NCBI RefSeq assembly: GCF_001982635.1
Contig: NZ_MKFI01000001.1
Location: 186,001-250,000, forward strand
DNA: 64,000 nucleotides
From: Bradyrhizobium mercantei
GTDB lineage: Bacteria; Pseudomonadota; Alphaproteobacteria; Rhizobiales; Xanthobacteraceae
Direction of reading: 5' to 3'
Below, one piece after another: positions 45,179-55,602 of the stretch (position 1 is the first letter of the stretch; each line of letters begins with the position of its first letter). A model generated the notes under the pieces. It did no database searches, was not told the DNA's origin, and saw only the letters and a list, made by a program, of their open reading frames with translations. Both the position numbers and the translations under genes were made by a program.

Positions 45179-45670
45179 TCAGGCCTTTGCCAGGCGGCGT
45201 TTGATCCGCAGCATCGCGATCGCCGCACGCGCCGCGTCGCCGCCCTTGTTCAACTCGCTGGCGCGCGCCCGCGCCCAGGCCTGCGCCTCGGTGTTGACCG
45301 TGAGGATACCATTGCCGAGCGGGAATTTCCGGCTCACGGCCAGATCCATCAGTCCGCGCGAGGATTCCTGCGAGACGATCTCGAAATGGATGGTGTCGCC
45401 GCGCACCACGCAGCCGAGCGCGATCGCCGCGTCATACGGCCTGCCGTTCGTTTCAGCGGCATCGATCGCAATCGCGATCGCCGCCGGGATCTCCAGCGCG
45501 CCCGGCACCGTGATCACGTCGTGGCTGGCGCCGGCCGCCTTCAGCTCGGCGAGCGCGCCTTCCAGCAGCGCGTCCTGGATGTCGTCATAAAACCGGGCCT
45601 CGACGATCAGCACGCGTGCGCCTGATATGTCGGTCTGGTCCTTCAGGGGTGCGCGCCGCGCGTCAGCCAT
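45179..45670 (-). CDS. ribH: 6,7-dimethyl-8-ribityllumazine synthase RibH
   Basis: A 163-residue lumazine synthase: joins the pyrimidine from RibD with dihydroxybutanone phosphate. Motifs include [48 protein letters not shown] (with the catalytic His) and [16 protein letters not shown]. The ATG at 45670 is chosen over one four codons upstream. RibE is encoded 213 bases upstream; the ribBA gene, frequently placed between them, is missing from this locus. nusB follows two bases after its stop. Confidence 0.95.
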   Translation of the reverse strand: MADARRAPLKDQTDISGARVLIVEARFYDDIQDALLEGALAELKAAGASHDVITVPGALEIPAAIAIAIDAAETNGRPYDAAIALGCVVRGDTIHFEIVSQESSRGLMDLAVSRKFPLGNGILTVNTEAQAWARARASELNKGGDAARAAIAMLRIKRRLAKA

Positions 45671-45883
45671 TGCAATAACCAATCGGAACTTGGGGAGGAT
45701 TTGTGCAGCGTTTTAGGCGCAGCAGGCGGCAAAGCCAAGGGCAATACTGGCCTGGATGTCACCGCGATCGGCCCGATTTTTCAGGTCGGCTTCGTCAGCA
45801 ATGCATGGGACATCCGGCCGGAAGTCGCCCGGGCCGAATTGGCACATAAGGATGTCCGTCTCGGCCGCAATCCCGGATCGAGG

Positions 45884-46492
45884 CTATTTCATCTCCGACA
45901 GCCGCGCCGCGTAGCGGGCCATCAGATCGACCTCGATATTGACCTCGCTGCCGGCCTTCCAGCCGCTCAGGGTCGTCACGCTGAGCGTGTGCGGGATGAT
46001 CAGCACCGAAAACGTCACGTCGTCGACCGTATTCACGGTCAGCGACACGCCGTCCAGCGTGATCGAGCCCTTCGCCGCAATGAAGCGCGCCAGTTCGCGG
46101 GTGGTTCTAAGCTCGAAGCGCGCCATGTCGGGCAGATCGTCGCGCTTGACGATGCTCGCGATCCCGTCGGCATGCCCGGCCACGATGTGACCCCCGAGTT
46201 CATCGCCGATCTTGAGCGCGCGCTCGAGGTTGAGCCGGCCGCCCTGCGCCCAGTGCTTGGCGGTGGTCATGCCGAGCGTCTCGGCCGCGGCGTCGACATC
46301 GAACCAGGTCTTGCCGTCGGCAGTGCCGGAGGCGACCACGGTGAGGCAGACGCCGTTGCAGGCGATCGAGGCGCCGTCGGCGATCGTGGTCTGGTCGTAG
46401 TCGCAGGCAATCCGCAGCCGGTGCAGCTGCCCCTGCGCGACGGGCTTCAGGCTTACGATCTCGCCGATATCGGTGACAATTCCGGTAAACAC
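45884..46492 (-). CDS. ribE: Riboflavin synthase alpha chain RibE
   Basis: Dismutates two lumazine molecules into riboflavin. The 202-residue protein is built of two similar barrels: FTGIVTDIGEIVSLKP starts the first, with SIACNGVCLTV, and GHIVAGHADGIASI, SITLDGVSLTVNTV and IIPHTLSVTTL belong to the tandem domains. A GTG at 46492 is the start: it gives the canonical VFTGIV N-terminus and GAGG lies six bases before it. A repeat element fills the space to ribD. No FMN riboswitch was found. Confidence 0.94.
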   Translation of the reverse strand: MFTGIVTDIGEIVSLKPVAQGQLHRLRIACDYDQTTIADGASIACNGVCLTVVASGTADGKTWFDVDAAAETLGMTTAKHWAQGGRLNLERALKIGDELGGHIVAGHADGIASIVKRDDLPDMARFELRTTRELARFIAAKGSITLDGVSLTVNTVDDVTFSVLIIPHTLSVTTLSGWKAGSEVNIEVDLMARYAARLSEMK

Positions 46493-46510
46493 GACAAACC
46501 TCTTGCTCTT

Positions 46511-46600
46511 CGTCATGCCCGGGCTTGTCCCGGGCATCCACGTCTTGACCACACGCGACCAGGCAAGTCGTGGATGGCCGGGACAAGCCCGGCCATGACG
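46511..46600. repeat. GTCATGCCCGGGCTTGTCCC palindromic repeat
   Basis: Left half GTCATGCCCGGGCTTGTCCC plus GGGCATCCACG, right half CGTGGATGGCCGGGACAAGC plus CCGGCCATGACG, complementary overall; the ~25-base centre (TCTTGACCACACGCGACC) is unpaired. It sits between ribE and ribD. Confidence 0.8.
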
Positions 46601-46602
46601 GC

Positions 46603-47763
46603 CTACGAACGATCGTAGATGGTCAGAATATCACTGCCCAAAGTTTCGCTAGCACGAAGGCGAAAGGCCGGCGACTGCGTGATTGCGTCGAGCGGCATTG
46701 CGTCCAGCGCGGGAACGCCGTCGGCGCCGACCGCCTCAGGCCCGCGCAGCAGCCAGATCTCATCGACCAGGCCGGCCGCCAGGAAAGAATTTGCCACGCG
46801 CGCGCCGCCCTCGACCAAAAGCCGTGTGATCCCCTTCTCCGCCAGCGCATGCAGGATTGCGGGCAGATCAAGCCCCTCCGGCGCACTGGCGGCAACGCGG
46901 ATCACGTGCGCGCCGGCGGCGCCGAGCTTCACCGCGGCAGGCGCCTCCGCCATGTCAGAGGTCATCACCCAGAGCGGCGTCTCGCGCGCCGAATGCACCA
47001 GGCGGCTGTCGCCCGAGATCCGCAGCGCGCGATCCAGCACCACACGCACCGGCGAGCGCGCCGCCATGCCGGGTAGCCGGCAGGTCAAGAGCGGATCGTC
47101 GGCCTTCACCGTGCCGATGCCGACCAGGATCGCATCGCTCTGCGCACGCAACAGATGCACGCGGGTCCGTGCGGCCTCGCCAGTGATCGCAACCGGCTTG
47201 TGACCGTGCGCGGCGATCTTGTCGTCGGCCGACACCGCGAGCTTGAGGATCACATGCGGGCGCTTGTCCGTGATGCGACGGAAGTGTCCGGCATGGTCGC
47301 GCGCGGCCTCCGCCTGGCACAGCCCGACATCGACCGCGATGCCGGCAGCGCGCAGTTTCGCGTGCCCCTTCCCGCCGACCTCCGGATTGGGATCCTCGAT
47401 CGCCGAAACCACGCGGGCAAGCCCGGCCGCGACGACGGCGTCCGCGCAAGGCGGCGAGCGGCCGAAATGCGAGCAGGGTTCGAGCGTGACGTAGAGCGTG
47501 GCGCCGCGCGCGGCGTCGCCGGCGCGCCGGAGCGCTTCGACCTCGGCATGCGGGCGGCCGCCCGGCTGGGTCCAGCCACGACCGACGACCACGCCGTCCT
47601 TGACGATGACGGCGCCGACCGCCGGATTGGGCCAGGTGCGCCCGAGGCCACGGCGGCCGAGTGCGAGCGCGAGCTGCATGAAGCGCAGATCGGCGGCCTT
47701 GGCAGTTTCCTTGGCCTCTTTGGCTTTTTGCGCGAACTGGTCTTCGAGAATGCGAAAGATCAT
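46603..47763 (-). CDS. ribD: Bifunctional riboflavin deaminase/reductase RibD
   Basis: A 386-residue bifunctional enzyme: an N-terminal pyrimidine deaminase with zinc ligands His72 (HAEVE), Cys97 and Cys106 ([11 protein letters not shown]), then a C-terminal reductase domain from about 160 with [22 protein letters not shown] and [14 protein letters not shown]. It acts on the GTP cyclohydrolase II product. Its stop is 110 bases from the ribE start; its 5' end overlaps nrdR by four bases. Confidence 0.96.
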   Translation of the reverse strand: MIFRILEDQFAQKAKEAKETAKAADLRFMQLALALGRRGLGRTWPNPAVGAVIVKDGVVVGRGWTQPGGRPHAEVEALRRAGDAARGATLYVTLEPCSHFGRSPPCADAVVAAGLARVVSAIEDPNPEVGGKGHAKLRAAGIAVDVGLCQAEAARDHAGHFRRITDKRPHVILKLAVSADDKIAAHGHKPVAITGEAARTRVHLLRAQSDAILVGIGTVKADDPLLTCRLPGMAARSPVRVVLDRALRISGDSRLVHSARETPLWVMTSDMAEAPAAVKLGAAGAHVIRVAASAPEGLDLPAILHALAEKGITRLLVEGGARVANSFLAAGLVDEIWLLRGPEAVGADGVPALDAMPLDAITQSPAFRLRASETLGSDILTIYDRS

Positions 47764-48242
47764 TTTCGCAACGTTGCGAGCCGCGGATCCTCTTCGCCGG
47801 TCAACTCGTCGAGCACGGCCTCGAAATCCTTGGCCTCGCGGAAATTGCGATAGACGGAGGCGAAGCGCACATAGGCGACGTCGTCGAGCTGGCGCAGATG
47901 CTCCATCACGATCTCGCCGATCGCCTCCGAGGAGACCTCCGCCTCACCGCCGCTTTCGAGCTCGCGGACGATGGTCGACACCATCTTCTCCACCCGCTCG
48001 GACTCCACCGGGCGCTTGCGCAGGGAAATCTGCAGCGAGCGCACCAGCTTGTCGCGGTCGAACGGCACGCGACGGCCGTTGCGCTTGATCACGGTCAGCT
48101 CGCGCAGCTGCACCCGCTCGAAGGTGGTGAAGCGGAAGTTGCAGGCCATGCACACGCGCCGCCTGCGAATGACCGCGGAGTCCTCGGTCGGACGCGAGTC
48201 CTTGACCTGCGTATCGAGAGAATTGCAGCTCGGGCAGCGCAT
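47760..48242 (-). CDS. nrdR: Transcriptional repressor NrdR
   Basis: A 160-residue zinc finger/ATP-cone repressor of ribonucleotide reductase genes. The zinc ribbon is Cys3-x2-Cys6 (MRCPSCNS) and Cys31-x2-Cys34 ([12 protein letters not shown]). The ATP-cone follows ([29 protein letters not shown] region), and [17 protein letters not shown] ends the core. In the usual order between glyA and ribD, with ribD translated from an overlapping ATGA. Confidence 0.97.
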   Translation of the reverse strand: MRCPSCNSLDTQVKDSRPTEDSAVIRRRRVCMACNFRFTTFERVQLRELTVIKRNGRRVPFDRDKLVRSLQISLRKRPVESERVEKMVSTIVRELESGGEAEVSSEAIGEIVMEHLRQLDDVAYVRFASVYRNFREAKDFEAVLDELTGEEDPRLATLRK

Positions 48243-48260
48243 CCGACGGGACCTTTATTT

Positions 48261-48309
48261 GCGCATGATCTATTCGGGAAACCGGTACCCACTTTTCCGG
48301 ATCATGCGC
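48261..48309. repeat. GCGCATGATC-type palindromic repeat, copy 4
   Basis: Ends GCGCATGATC and GATCATGCGC are complementary, with CGGGAAACCGGTACCCACTTTTCCGG between them. Located between glyA and nrdR. Same family as 10191, 25887 and 34920. Confidence 0.7.
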
Positions 48310-48317
48310 CCCTTTTC

Positions 48318-49619
<1,302 letters not shown>

Positions 49620-50256
49620 CGGCGAAATATCTCCACCGCCGCAAGCCCTTAGGCAGGATGCGGACGGTCACGAGTGGCGGTCGAAGCTGGTTTCAGAGCG
49701 TTACCACATCGCCCCAAAATGGCCAAGCGGTTGCGGTCCTCGGCGGTCAATTATGCCAGATATGGTGGGGATGGCGGGGATTGCCAGCCGGCCGCGCACC
49801 CGCGCCGCCGCCCCGATTCCAGCCGCCCCTGGCCCGGGTTCCAGCCGTCCGGCGCGGCCCGGCTACGGCGGCCATCAATCGCAACGACGCTGCCCCTTCT
49901 CGATCGCGCACGTGCGGACTGGTAACCGCCGCGCCGGTCTCCCTCGTACTTCGCAAGAACAGAACTGCGCAACTCGCGACGCTCTCGAACATCACCCGTT
50001 CGATCGTGATGTATCGGGTCACGAGACGATGAGACATGCGAGGCGAATTTTGAATCGTTCAACTCTTGAATCGTTCAACACTGGATCGATTCAAAGCTCT
50101 CACGCGATGCGTGCAACAACGCGGCCTACTCCGTTGTCTGTCGATCACACATGCGCACTTAGCGTACCGCTTCGATAGCTTCTAACTGCGCGCGGGCTGT
50201 CAACGAACATCACCGTGATAACGACGCCGAGGAAAACTTCTCCTTGGGGGCGTTGA
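49620..50256. other. Divergent region between glyA and the siderophore receptor
   Basis: About 640 bases; no convincing gene. GC-rich on the glyA side and AT-richer near 49970-50160. It should hold the glyA promoter, possibly near 49650-49720, and the receptor promoter, which includes the paired palindromes at 50050-50078. Confidence 0.5.
50050..50094 (+). promoter_or_regulatory. Paired TTGAATCGTTCAA palindromes, candidate iron-responsive operator
   Basis: TTGAA-TCG-TTCAA occurs at 50050-50062 and 50066-50078 (16-base pitch), followed by a diverged half site GGATCGATTCAA at 50083-50094. All lie about 165-205 bases before the receptor start. The core GAA-N3-TTC shares its arrangement with the iron control element (ICE) bound by Irr in rhizobia, but the outer bases differ, so a different regulator is also possible. 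Confidence 0.5.
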
Positions 50257-52536
50257 ATGACGGACGGATGGATTCGGCCGCAGCGGCTTGCTGCTTCGGC
50301 CTTGGTGGCTCTTTCGGTTGCTGGCGCTGACGATGTCTTCGCGCAGACGCAATTGCCTTCCGTGACGGTCGATGCGCCATCGCAACGGCAAGCGGCGCGA
50401 TCGCAGCAGCCCGCGCAACGCACCACGCGCGCACGCAGCGCCGCACGCCGCGCGACGACCGCCCCGGTGAGCGCACAGCCGCAGGCCGCACAGCAGGCCG
50501 CAGGCGCAGGCGGCGGACACGAGCGCGCCAACGGCCCGGTCACCGGCTATCTGGCGCGGCAGAGTTCGAGCGGCACCAAGACCAGCACGCCGATCATCCA
50601 GACCCCGCAATCAGTGACGGTCATTGGGGCCGAGCAGATCCGCGACCAGAAGATCGTCAGCAAGTTCGACGAGGTGCTGCGCTACACGCCAGGCGTGATC
50701 GGCGGCACCTATGGTTCCGATTTCCGCAACGACTGGTTCCTGATCCGCGGCTTCCCGGCACAGAACGAGTCGCTGTTCCTCGATGGCCTGCAGCTGTTCT
50801 ACACCTCCTATGCGAGCTGGAAGCTGCAACCGTTCAACCTCGAGCGCGTCGAGGTGTTGCGCGGTCCCTCCGGCATCCTGTATGGCGGCTCGGCGCCCGG
50901 CGGTCTCGTCAACGCGGTGAGCAAGCTGCCGCAGGCCGAGCCCATTCGCTATATCGAGGCTGGCGTCAACAATTTCGGCAACGCCTACACCGCGTTCGAC
51001 ATCGGCGGCGCGGTCCCGCAGTCCGGCAACGGCCAGGTGCTGTACCGGATGGTCGGCCAGGTGCAAGGCGGCGGCACCCAGACCGACTACACCTACGACA
51101 ACAATTTCTTCTTCGCGCCGTCGGTCACCTTCCGGCCTGACGTCGATACCAAGCTCACCGTCTACGCCACGGCCGCGCACAACAACACGCGGGCGGAGAA
51201 CTTCCTGCCCTATGTCGGCACCGTCACCAACGCGCCGTTCGGGCGCATTCCCACCAGCCTGTTCATCGGCGACCCCAGCGCCGACCAGTTCCGCCGCGAG
51301 CAGGAGACGCTCGGCTACCAGCTCGAGAAGAACCTCACGGACAGTGTGGACTTCCGCCAGAACGCGCGTTTCGGACATGTCGACGTCTACTATACCGGCC
51401 TCTACGGGCTGGGCTGGGCGACGACGCCGGCCGCCGGCGACATCACGCGCGGCAATTTCTACGCCCGCGGCGTCGCCAATCAGTTCAACCTCGACAACCA
51501 GCTCGAATATCGCTTCGCGACCGGGGCGCTGCAGCACACCGCACTGGTCGGCGTCGACCTCAAGCATTACGGCATCGACGACCGGCAGGGTTTTGGGATG
51601 GGCACGAATTTCAACGTGTTCAATCCGGTCTACGGCGTCAACGCGCCCTACAGCGGCGCGCTGTATCAGAACGCCTATCTCACGCAGGCAATGGCCGGGC
51701 TCTATCTGCAGGATCAGGTCAAGCTCGACCGGCTGACGGTCGTGCTGTCCGGCCGCCAGGATTGGGTCGACCTCGACAACCAGAACCGGATCGGCGCCGA
51801 CCAGAGCCGGCAGGACAGCAAGTTCTCCGGCCGCGTCGGCGCGATCTACAATTTCGACAATGGCGTCGCGCCCTACGTCTCCTACATGACCGGCTATAAC
51901 CCGGTCATCGGCCTCAATGCGGCCGGGCAATTGCTGCTGCCCGAGACCTCCGAGCAAAGCGAGGTTGGCGTCAAATACGAGCCGGTCGGGCTCAACGCAC
52001 GATTCAGCGTCGCGTATTTCGACCTGAAGCGGAAGAATGCGCTGACCACCGATCCGAACAACCCGCTGTTCCAGACCCAGAATGGCGAGGTCACCTCGCG
52101 CGGCGTCGAGCTCGAGGCGGTCGCGAACATCACGCGCGACTTCAAGCTGGTCGCGAGCTACACGAATTACGAGCTGTTCGTCAGCAAGGACCTCAATCCC
52201 GCGCTGGTCGGCACCGTTCCGACCAACACACCGCGGGAAATGGCCTCGATCTGGACCGACTATACGTTCCGCGAAGGCCCGCTCGCCGGCTTCGGCCTCG
52301 GCGGCGGCGTGCGCTATGTCGGTGCGTCCTTTGCGGACCAGGCGAACACCGCGCCCGTCCCCTCCTTCGTGCTGGGCGATCTCGCCCTGCACTACGAATG
52401 GGACAATCACTGGCGCGCGGCGCTCAATGTCGTGAACGTCACCGACAAGATCTACGTCGCGAGCTGCGCGACCATCAGTTCCTGCTACTACGGCGATCGC
52501 CGCCGCATCACGGCGAGCCTCGCCTACAAATGGTGA
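50257..52536 (+). CDS. TonB-dependent siderophore receptor (FhuA/FpvA-type)
   Basis: A 759-residue outer-membrane receptor that imports ferric siderophores using TonB. After a signal sequence (cleaved near VFAQ) is a Gln/Arg/Ala-rich linker (~40-100), then the plug domain: IIQTPQSVTVIGAEQIRDQ, RYTPGVIGG, WFLIRGFPAQNESLFLDGLQL, ERVEVLRGPSGILYGGSAPGGLVNAVSKLPQ. The remainder is a 22-strand barrel ending RRRITASLAYKW, with a terminal Trp. The Arg-rich linker resembles that of other Bradyrhizobium receptors. Iron control is suggested by the paired palindromes upstream. A terminator follows at 52573. Confidence 0.92.
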   Translation: MTDGWIRPQRLAASALVALSVAGADDVFAQTQLPSVTVDAPSQRQAARSQQPAQRTTRARSAARRATTAPVSAQPQAAQQAAGAGGGHERANGPVTGYLARQSSSGTKTSTPIIQTPQSVTVIGAEQIRDQKIVSKFDEVLRYTPGVIGGTYGSDFRNDWFLIRGFPAQNESLFLDGLQLFYTSYASWKLQPFNLERVEVLRGPSGILYGGSAPGGLVNAVSKLPQAEPIRYIEAGVNNFGNAYTAFDIGGAVPQSGNGQVLYRMVGQVQGGGTQTDYTYDNNFFFAPSVTFRPDVDTKLTVYATAAHNNTRAENFLPYVGTVTNAPFGRIPTSLFIGDPSADQFRREQETLGYQLEKNLTDSVDFRQNARFGHVDVYYTGLYGLGWATTPAAGDITRGNFYARGVANQFNLDNQLEYRFATGALQHTALVGVDLKHYGIDDRQGFGMGTNFNVFNPVYGVNAPYSGALYQNAYLTQAMAGLYLQDQVKLDRLTVVLSGRQDWVDLDNQNRIGADQSRQDSKFSGRVGAIYNFDNGVAPYVSYMTGYNPVIGLNAAGQLLLPETSEQSEVGVKYEPVGLNARFSVAYFDLKRKNALTTDPNNPLFQTQNGEVTSRGVELEAVANITRDFKLVASYTNYELFVSKDLNPALVGTVPTNTPREMASIWTDYTFREGPLAGFGLGGGVRYVGASFADQANTAPVPSFVLGDLALHYEWDNHWRAALNVVNVTDKIYVASCATISSCYYGDRRRITASLAYKW

Positions 52537-52572
52537 GCTGCCGGTTCCGTTCACAAAAATACCGTTGCGACA

Positions 52573-52601
52573 GAGAGGCGGCATCGGCCGCCTCTCTTTT
52601 T
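52573..52601 (+). terminator. Terminator of the siderophore receptor gene
   Basis: GAGAGGCGGC-ATCG-GCCGCCTCTC, a perfect 10-base-pair stem with a 4-base loop, followed by TTTTT. It is 37 bases after the stop codon. Confidence 0.92.
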
Positions 52602-52909
52602 GACCGTCGTCAGGGTGGTGTCAGCATGTCGCGCTAGGTTTCTGCCGCGGCGATATTTGCCGTGCCCAGACTGGCCCGCTCCGAAATGCGAGCCCCGGAG
52701 CGGGCCTTTTACGTGCCGAGGGTTCCCGCGGCCGCCCAAGGGGTCAGAGGCATCGCGCGGCGACTGCACGCGCCGGTTTCAGCTTTCTCAGCATCGATAC
52801 TGCGGCGCCGCATCGATCGCCCTGCCCGTTCCCTGCGCGAACATCAACCCGTCTGAGCGGTAGACTCGAACCGATGATTGCCCGACATTGGCGCATCGAG
52901 GGCAGACGG
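52602..52909. other. Gap between the receptor terminator and plsY
   Basis: Around 300 bases, GC-rich, with no acceptable gene. GCCCGCTCC...GGAGCGGGCC (at ~52672-52704) forms an 8-base stem followed by TTTTACGTG, possibly a second terminator. The right end must carry the plsY promoter; GAGG at 52899 serves as its ribosome-binding site. Confidence 0.45.
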
Positions 52910-53587
52910 ATGATTTTCTGGATAGCGGGCATCGTTGGTTTGGCAATCGCATATCTCTTCGGCGCCACGCCCGCCGGCTATCTGGCAGGCAAGCTGCTCA
53001 GAGGCATCGACATCCGCGAGCATGGTTCCAAATCCACCGGGGCAACGAACGTGTTGCGGACCCTCGGGAAATGGCCTGCGTTGGTTGTCCTGCTGGTCGA
53101 TGTGCTGAAAGGCGTGGCGGCGATCGCATTTGCCCGCTGGTTCTATCCCTGGCTCCTTGCATTGCCGTCGGTCGCGCCACCGGCAGCGCTTGACCTGCAA
53201 ACCTGGCTGCCCTGGGCTGTCTGCCTGGCCGGACTTGCCGTGTTGTTGGGGCACAGCCGTTCGATCTGGCTGAATTTCACGGGCGGCAAATCCGCAGCGA
53301 CGGGGCTCGGCGTCTTGCTGGCGATGTCCTGGCCGGTCGGTTTGGGTGCGGCCGCGGCGTTTGGCGTCGTGCTGGCGATGTCCCGGATTGTCTCGCTCAG
53401 CTCGATCTTGGCGGCGCTCACGGCGATCGCACTCGTCTGCGGCCTCGAGCAGCCGCTGCCCTACCGGCTACTGGTCATTACAGGCAGCCTTTACGTCGTC
53501 GCGCGCCACCGCGCGAACATTCAACGGCTGCTGGCCGGGACAGAGCCGCGCCTGGGGCAAGCATCGAGCGCGGCGTCGCAAGGCTAG
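52910..53587 (+). CDS. plsY: Glycerol-3-phosphate acyltransferase PlsY, unusual subtype
   Basis: A 225-residue membrane protein with five or six membrane segments. It transfers acyl from acyl-phosphate (made by PlsX) to glycerol-3-phosphate. Motifs are present but variant: HGSKSTGATNVLRTLGK instead of the usual GSGNIGATN, and LGHSRSIWLNFTGGKSAATGLG instead of HxxPxFLxFxGGKG. The variants resemble those I recall for cyanobacterial PlsY. ATG 52910 has GAGG seven bases upstream and gives a sensible N-terminus; an upstream ATG adds a basic tail. It converges with tctA. Whether another plsY exists elsewhere cannot be seen. Confidence 0.88.
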   Translation: MIFWIAGIVGLAIAYLFGATPAGYLAGKLLRGIDIREHGSKSTGATNVLRTLGKWPALVVLLVDVLKGVAAIAFARWFYPWLLALPSVAPPAALDLQTWLPWAVCLAGLAVLLGHSRSIWLNFTGGKSAATGLGVLLAMSWPVGLGAAAAFGVVLAMSRIVSLSSILAALTAIALVCGLEQPLPYRLLVITGSLYVVARHRANIQRLLAGTEPRLGQASSAASQG

Positions 53588-53602
53588 CGCTGCGTCCACG
53601 CG

Positions 53603-55102
53603 CTAATCCTCGTTGGCCTTGAAGCGTCCCAATCCCTTCAGTACGAACGGCGCCAGCAACGCGATCAGCGCGATGCCCAGCAGCGTTGCCGACATCGGGC
53701 TTTGCAGCAGCACCATGGGATCGCCGAGGCTGATCGCCAGCGCCCGGCGCAGCTGGCTTTCGGCGATCGGCCCCAGGATCAGCCCGATCACCACGGGCGC
53801 GATCGGGAAATCGAACCGCCGCATCAGGAAGCCCATCACCCCGAACGCCGCCAGCATCGACAATTCGACGACCGACGGCTTGGCCGCGATCGTGCCCATG
53901 GTGGCGAACACCAGAATGCCGGCATAGAGCCATGGCTGCGGGATCGCGAGCAGCCGCACCCACAAGCCCACCAGCGGCAGGTTGAGCACCAGCAGCATGC
54001 CGTTGGCGATGAACAGGCTCGCGATCAGCCCCCACACCAGGTCGGGCCGCTCCGCGAACAGCAGCGGCCCCGGGTTCAGGCCATACTGCTGGAAGCCCGC
54101 CAGCATCATCGCCGCGGTGGCCGAGGTCGGCAGCCCGAGCGTCAACAGCGGCACCAGCGTGCCGGCGGCAGAGGCGTTGTTGGCGGCTTCCGGCCCCGCG
54201 ACGCCCTCGATCGCGCCCTTGCCGAACTCCTCGGGATGTTTTGTGAGTCGCCGCTCGGTCGAATAGGACAGGAAGGTCGGGATCTCGGCGCCGCCGGCCG
54301 GCAGCGCCCCGATCGGAAAGCCGAACAGCGTGCCGCGCAGCCACGGCTTCCACGAGCGCCGCCAATCCTCCCGCGTCATCCACAGCGAGCCGCGCACCGG
54401 CTCGAGCTTCTCCTCGGCATGATGGCGCCGCGAGGCGACATAGAGCGCCTCGCCGACCGCGAACAGGCCGACCGCCAGCGTCGTCACCTCGACGCCGTCG
54501 AGCAATTCAGGGATGCCGAACGCAAGCCGCGCCTGACCGGTGAGCTTGTCGATGCCGACCAGGCCAAGCGTGAGCCCGATGAACAGGCTGGTGAGGCCGC
54601 GAACCGGCGAGTCGCCGAAGGTCGCCGACACCGTGACGAAGGCCACGCACATCAGCGCGAAATAGTCCTCGGGACCAAAGCGCACCGCGAAGTCGACCAG
54701 CCACGGCGCGAGGAATGCGAGGCCGATGGTGGCAATGGTGCCGGCGACGAACGAGCCGATCGCCGAGGTCGCCAGCGCGGGACCGCCGCGGCCGGCCTTG
54801 GCCATCTTGTTGCCTTCGAGCGCGGTCGCCATCGACGCGCTCTCGCCGGGCGTGTTGATCAGGATCGCGGTGGTCGAGCCGCCATACATGCCGCCATAAT
54901 AGATGCCGGCGAACATGATCAGCGAGCCGCCGGGATCGAGCTTGTAGGTCACCGGCAGCAGCAGCGCGACCGTCAGTGCCGGACCGATGCCCGGCAGCAC
55001 GCCGACCGCGGTGCCGAGGAACACGCCGATCAGGGCGTAGAGCAAATTCATCGGCTGCATGGCGACCGCCATGCCATGCGCCAGCGCGGCGAAGGTATCC
55101 AT
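53603..55102 (-). CDS. tctA: Tripartite tricarboxylate transporter, large permease subunit TctA
   Basis: A 499-residue permease with about 12 membrane segments and the family signature [17 protein letters not shown] near residue 35. A large cytosolic loop with [24 protein letters not shown] follows, and [15 protein letters not shown] marks the second half. Together with TctB and the periplasmic TctC it takes up tricarboxylates or related acids using a proton/sodium gradient. The ATG at 55102 overlaps the tctB stop (ATGA). The chain ends FKANED, converging with plsY. Confidence 0.95.
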   Translation of the reverse strand: MDTFAALAHGMAVAMQPMNLLYALIGVFLGTAVGVLPGIGPALTVALLLPVTYKLDPGGSLIMFAGIYYGGMYGGSTTAILINTPGESASMATALEGNKMAKAGRGGPALATSAIGSFVAGTIATIGLAFLAPWLVDFAVRFGPEDYFALMCVAFVTVSATFGDSPVRGLTSLFIGLTLGLVGIDKLTGQARLAFGIPELLDGVEVTTLAVGLFAVGEALYVASRRHHAEEKLEPVRGSLWMTREDWRRSWKPWLRGTLFGFPIGALPAGGAEIPTFLSYSTERRLTKHPEEFGKGAIEGVAGPEAANNASAAGTLVPLLTLGLPTSATAAMMLAGFQQYGLNPGPLLFAERPDLVWGLIASLFIANGMLLVLNLPLVGLWVRLLAIPQPWLYAGILVFATMGTIAAKPSVVELSMLAAFGVMGFLMRRFDFPIAPVVIGLILGPIAESQLRRALAISLGDPMVLLQSPMSATLLGIALIALLAPFVLKGLGRFKANED

Positions 55103-55602
55103 CACAGCAGTCGCTCCAGCGGGCCGGCGGGAAGGCTCAACGTCAACAGCTTGTCGAACGCGAGATAAATGAGGGTCGTGATCACGAGCGCGATCGCGGT
55201 GTCGGCCAGCACGGCGCGGCGCCCGAAGGCGGCCGACGTGGTGATGAACAGCGCCGAGGTCGCGAGGATGAAGCCGCCGCCGAAGCCGATGATGGCGATC
55301 AGGAGCGCAAGCCCGCCGATGATCAGCCACACCGGTTTCGGGTCCATGCTCTCGCGCGGCGGCAGGTTGCCGCGCAGCGCATCGATCAGATTGCCGGCCG
55401 CCAGAATGACGAGGCCGATCGCGATGACGACCGGCATCGCCTCCGGCCCCATTCCGTACATCGTGGTGGACGGCAGCTTGCTCGCGTCCCACACCAGCAC
55501 CGCGGCGAGCACGGCCAGCGCGGCCGCGATCACGACGCCGGCGCGGTCGACCCGCCGCGCCGGCGCGCGCGGCGGATTCTCGGAGGCCGTGTCCGGCGTC
55601 AT
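55102..55602 (-). CDS. tctB: Tripartite tricarboxylate transporter, small membrane subunit TctB
   Basis: A 166-residue, poorly conserved membrane protein with four hydrophobic segments, the standard layout for TctB: cytosolic N-terminus [19 protein letters not shown], a helix [16 protein letters not shown], a long loop, two helices forming a hairpin, and one C-terminal helix. It bridges TctA in the membrane. It overlaps both neighbours by four bases, a strongly coupled operon. Confidence 0.92.
   Translation of the reverse strand: MTPDTASENPPRAPARRVDRAGVVIAAALAVLAAVLVWDASKLPSTTMYGMGPEAMPVVIAIGLVILAAGNLIDALRGNLPPRESMDPKPVWLIIGGLALLIAIIGFGGGFILATSALFITTSAAFGRRAVLADTAIALVITTLIYLAFDKLLTLSLPAGPLERLL

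Noticed and set aside
45713..45847. A 44-codon leftward frame between ribE and ribH (MCQFGPGDFRPD...)
   Set aside because: There is no ribosome-binding site, only modest third-position bias, and no resemblance to any family; it may be chance.
46493..46602. FMN riboswitch upstream of ribE
   Set aside because: The segment is filled by the GTCATGCCCGGGC repeat and does not show the conserved RFN bases.
50611..52584. A 657-codon open frame antisense to the siderophore receptor gene
   Set aside because: It mirrors the receptor on the opposite strand; its product lacks any family motif and its length comes from high GC3 of the real gene.
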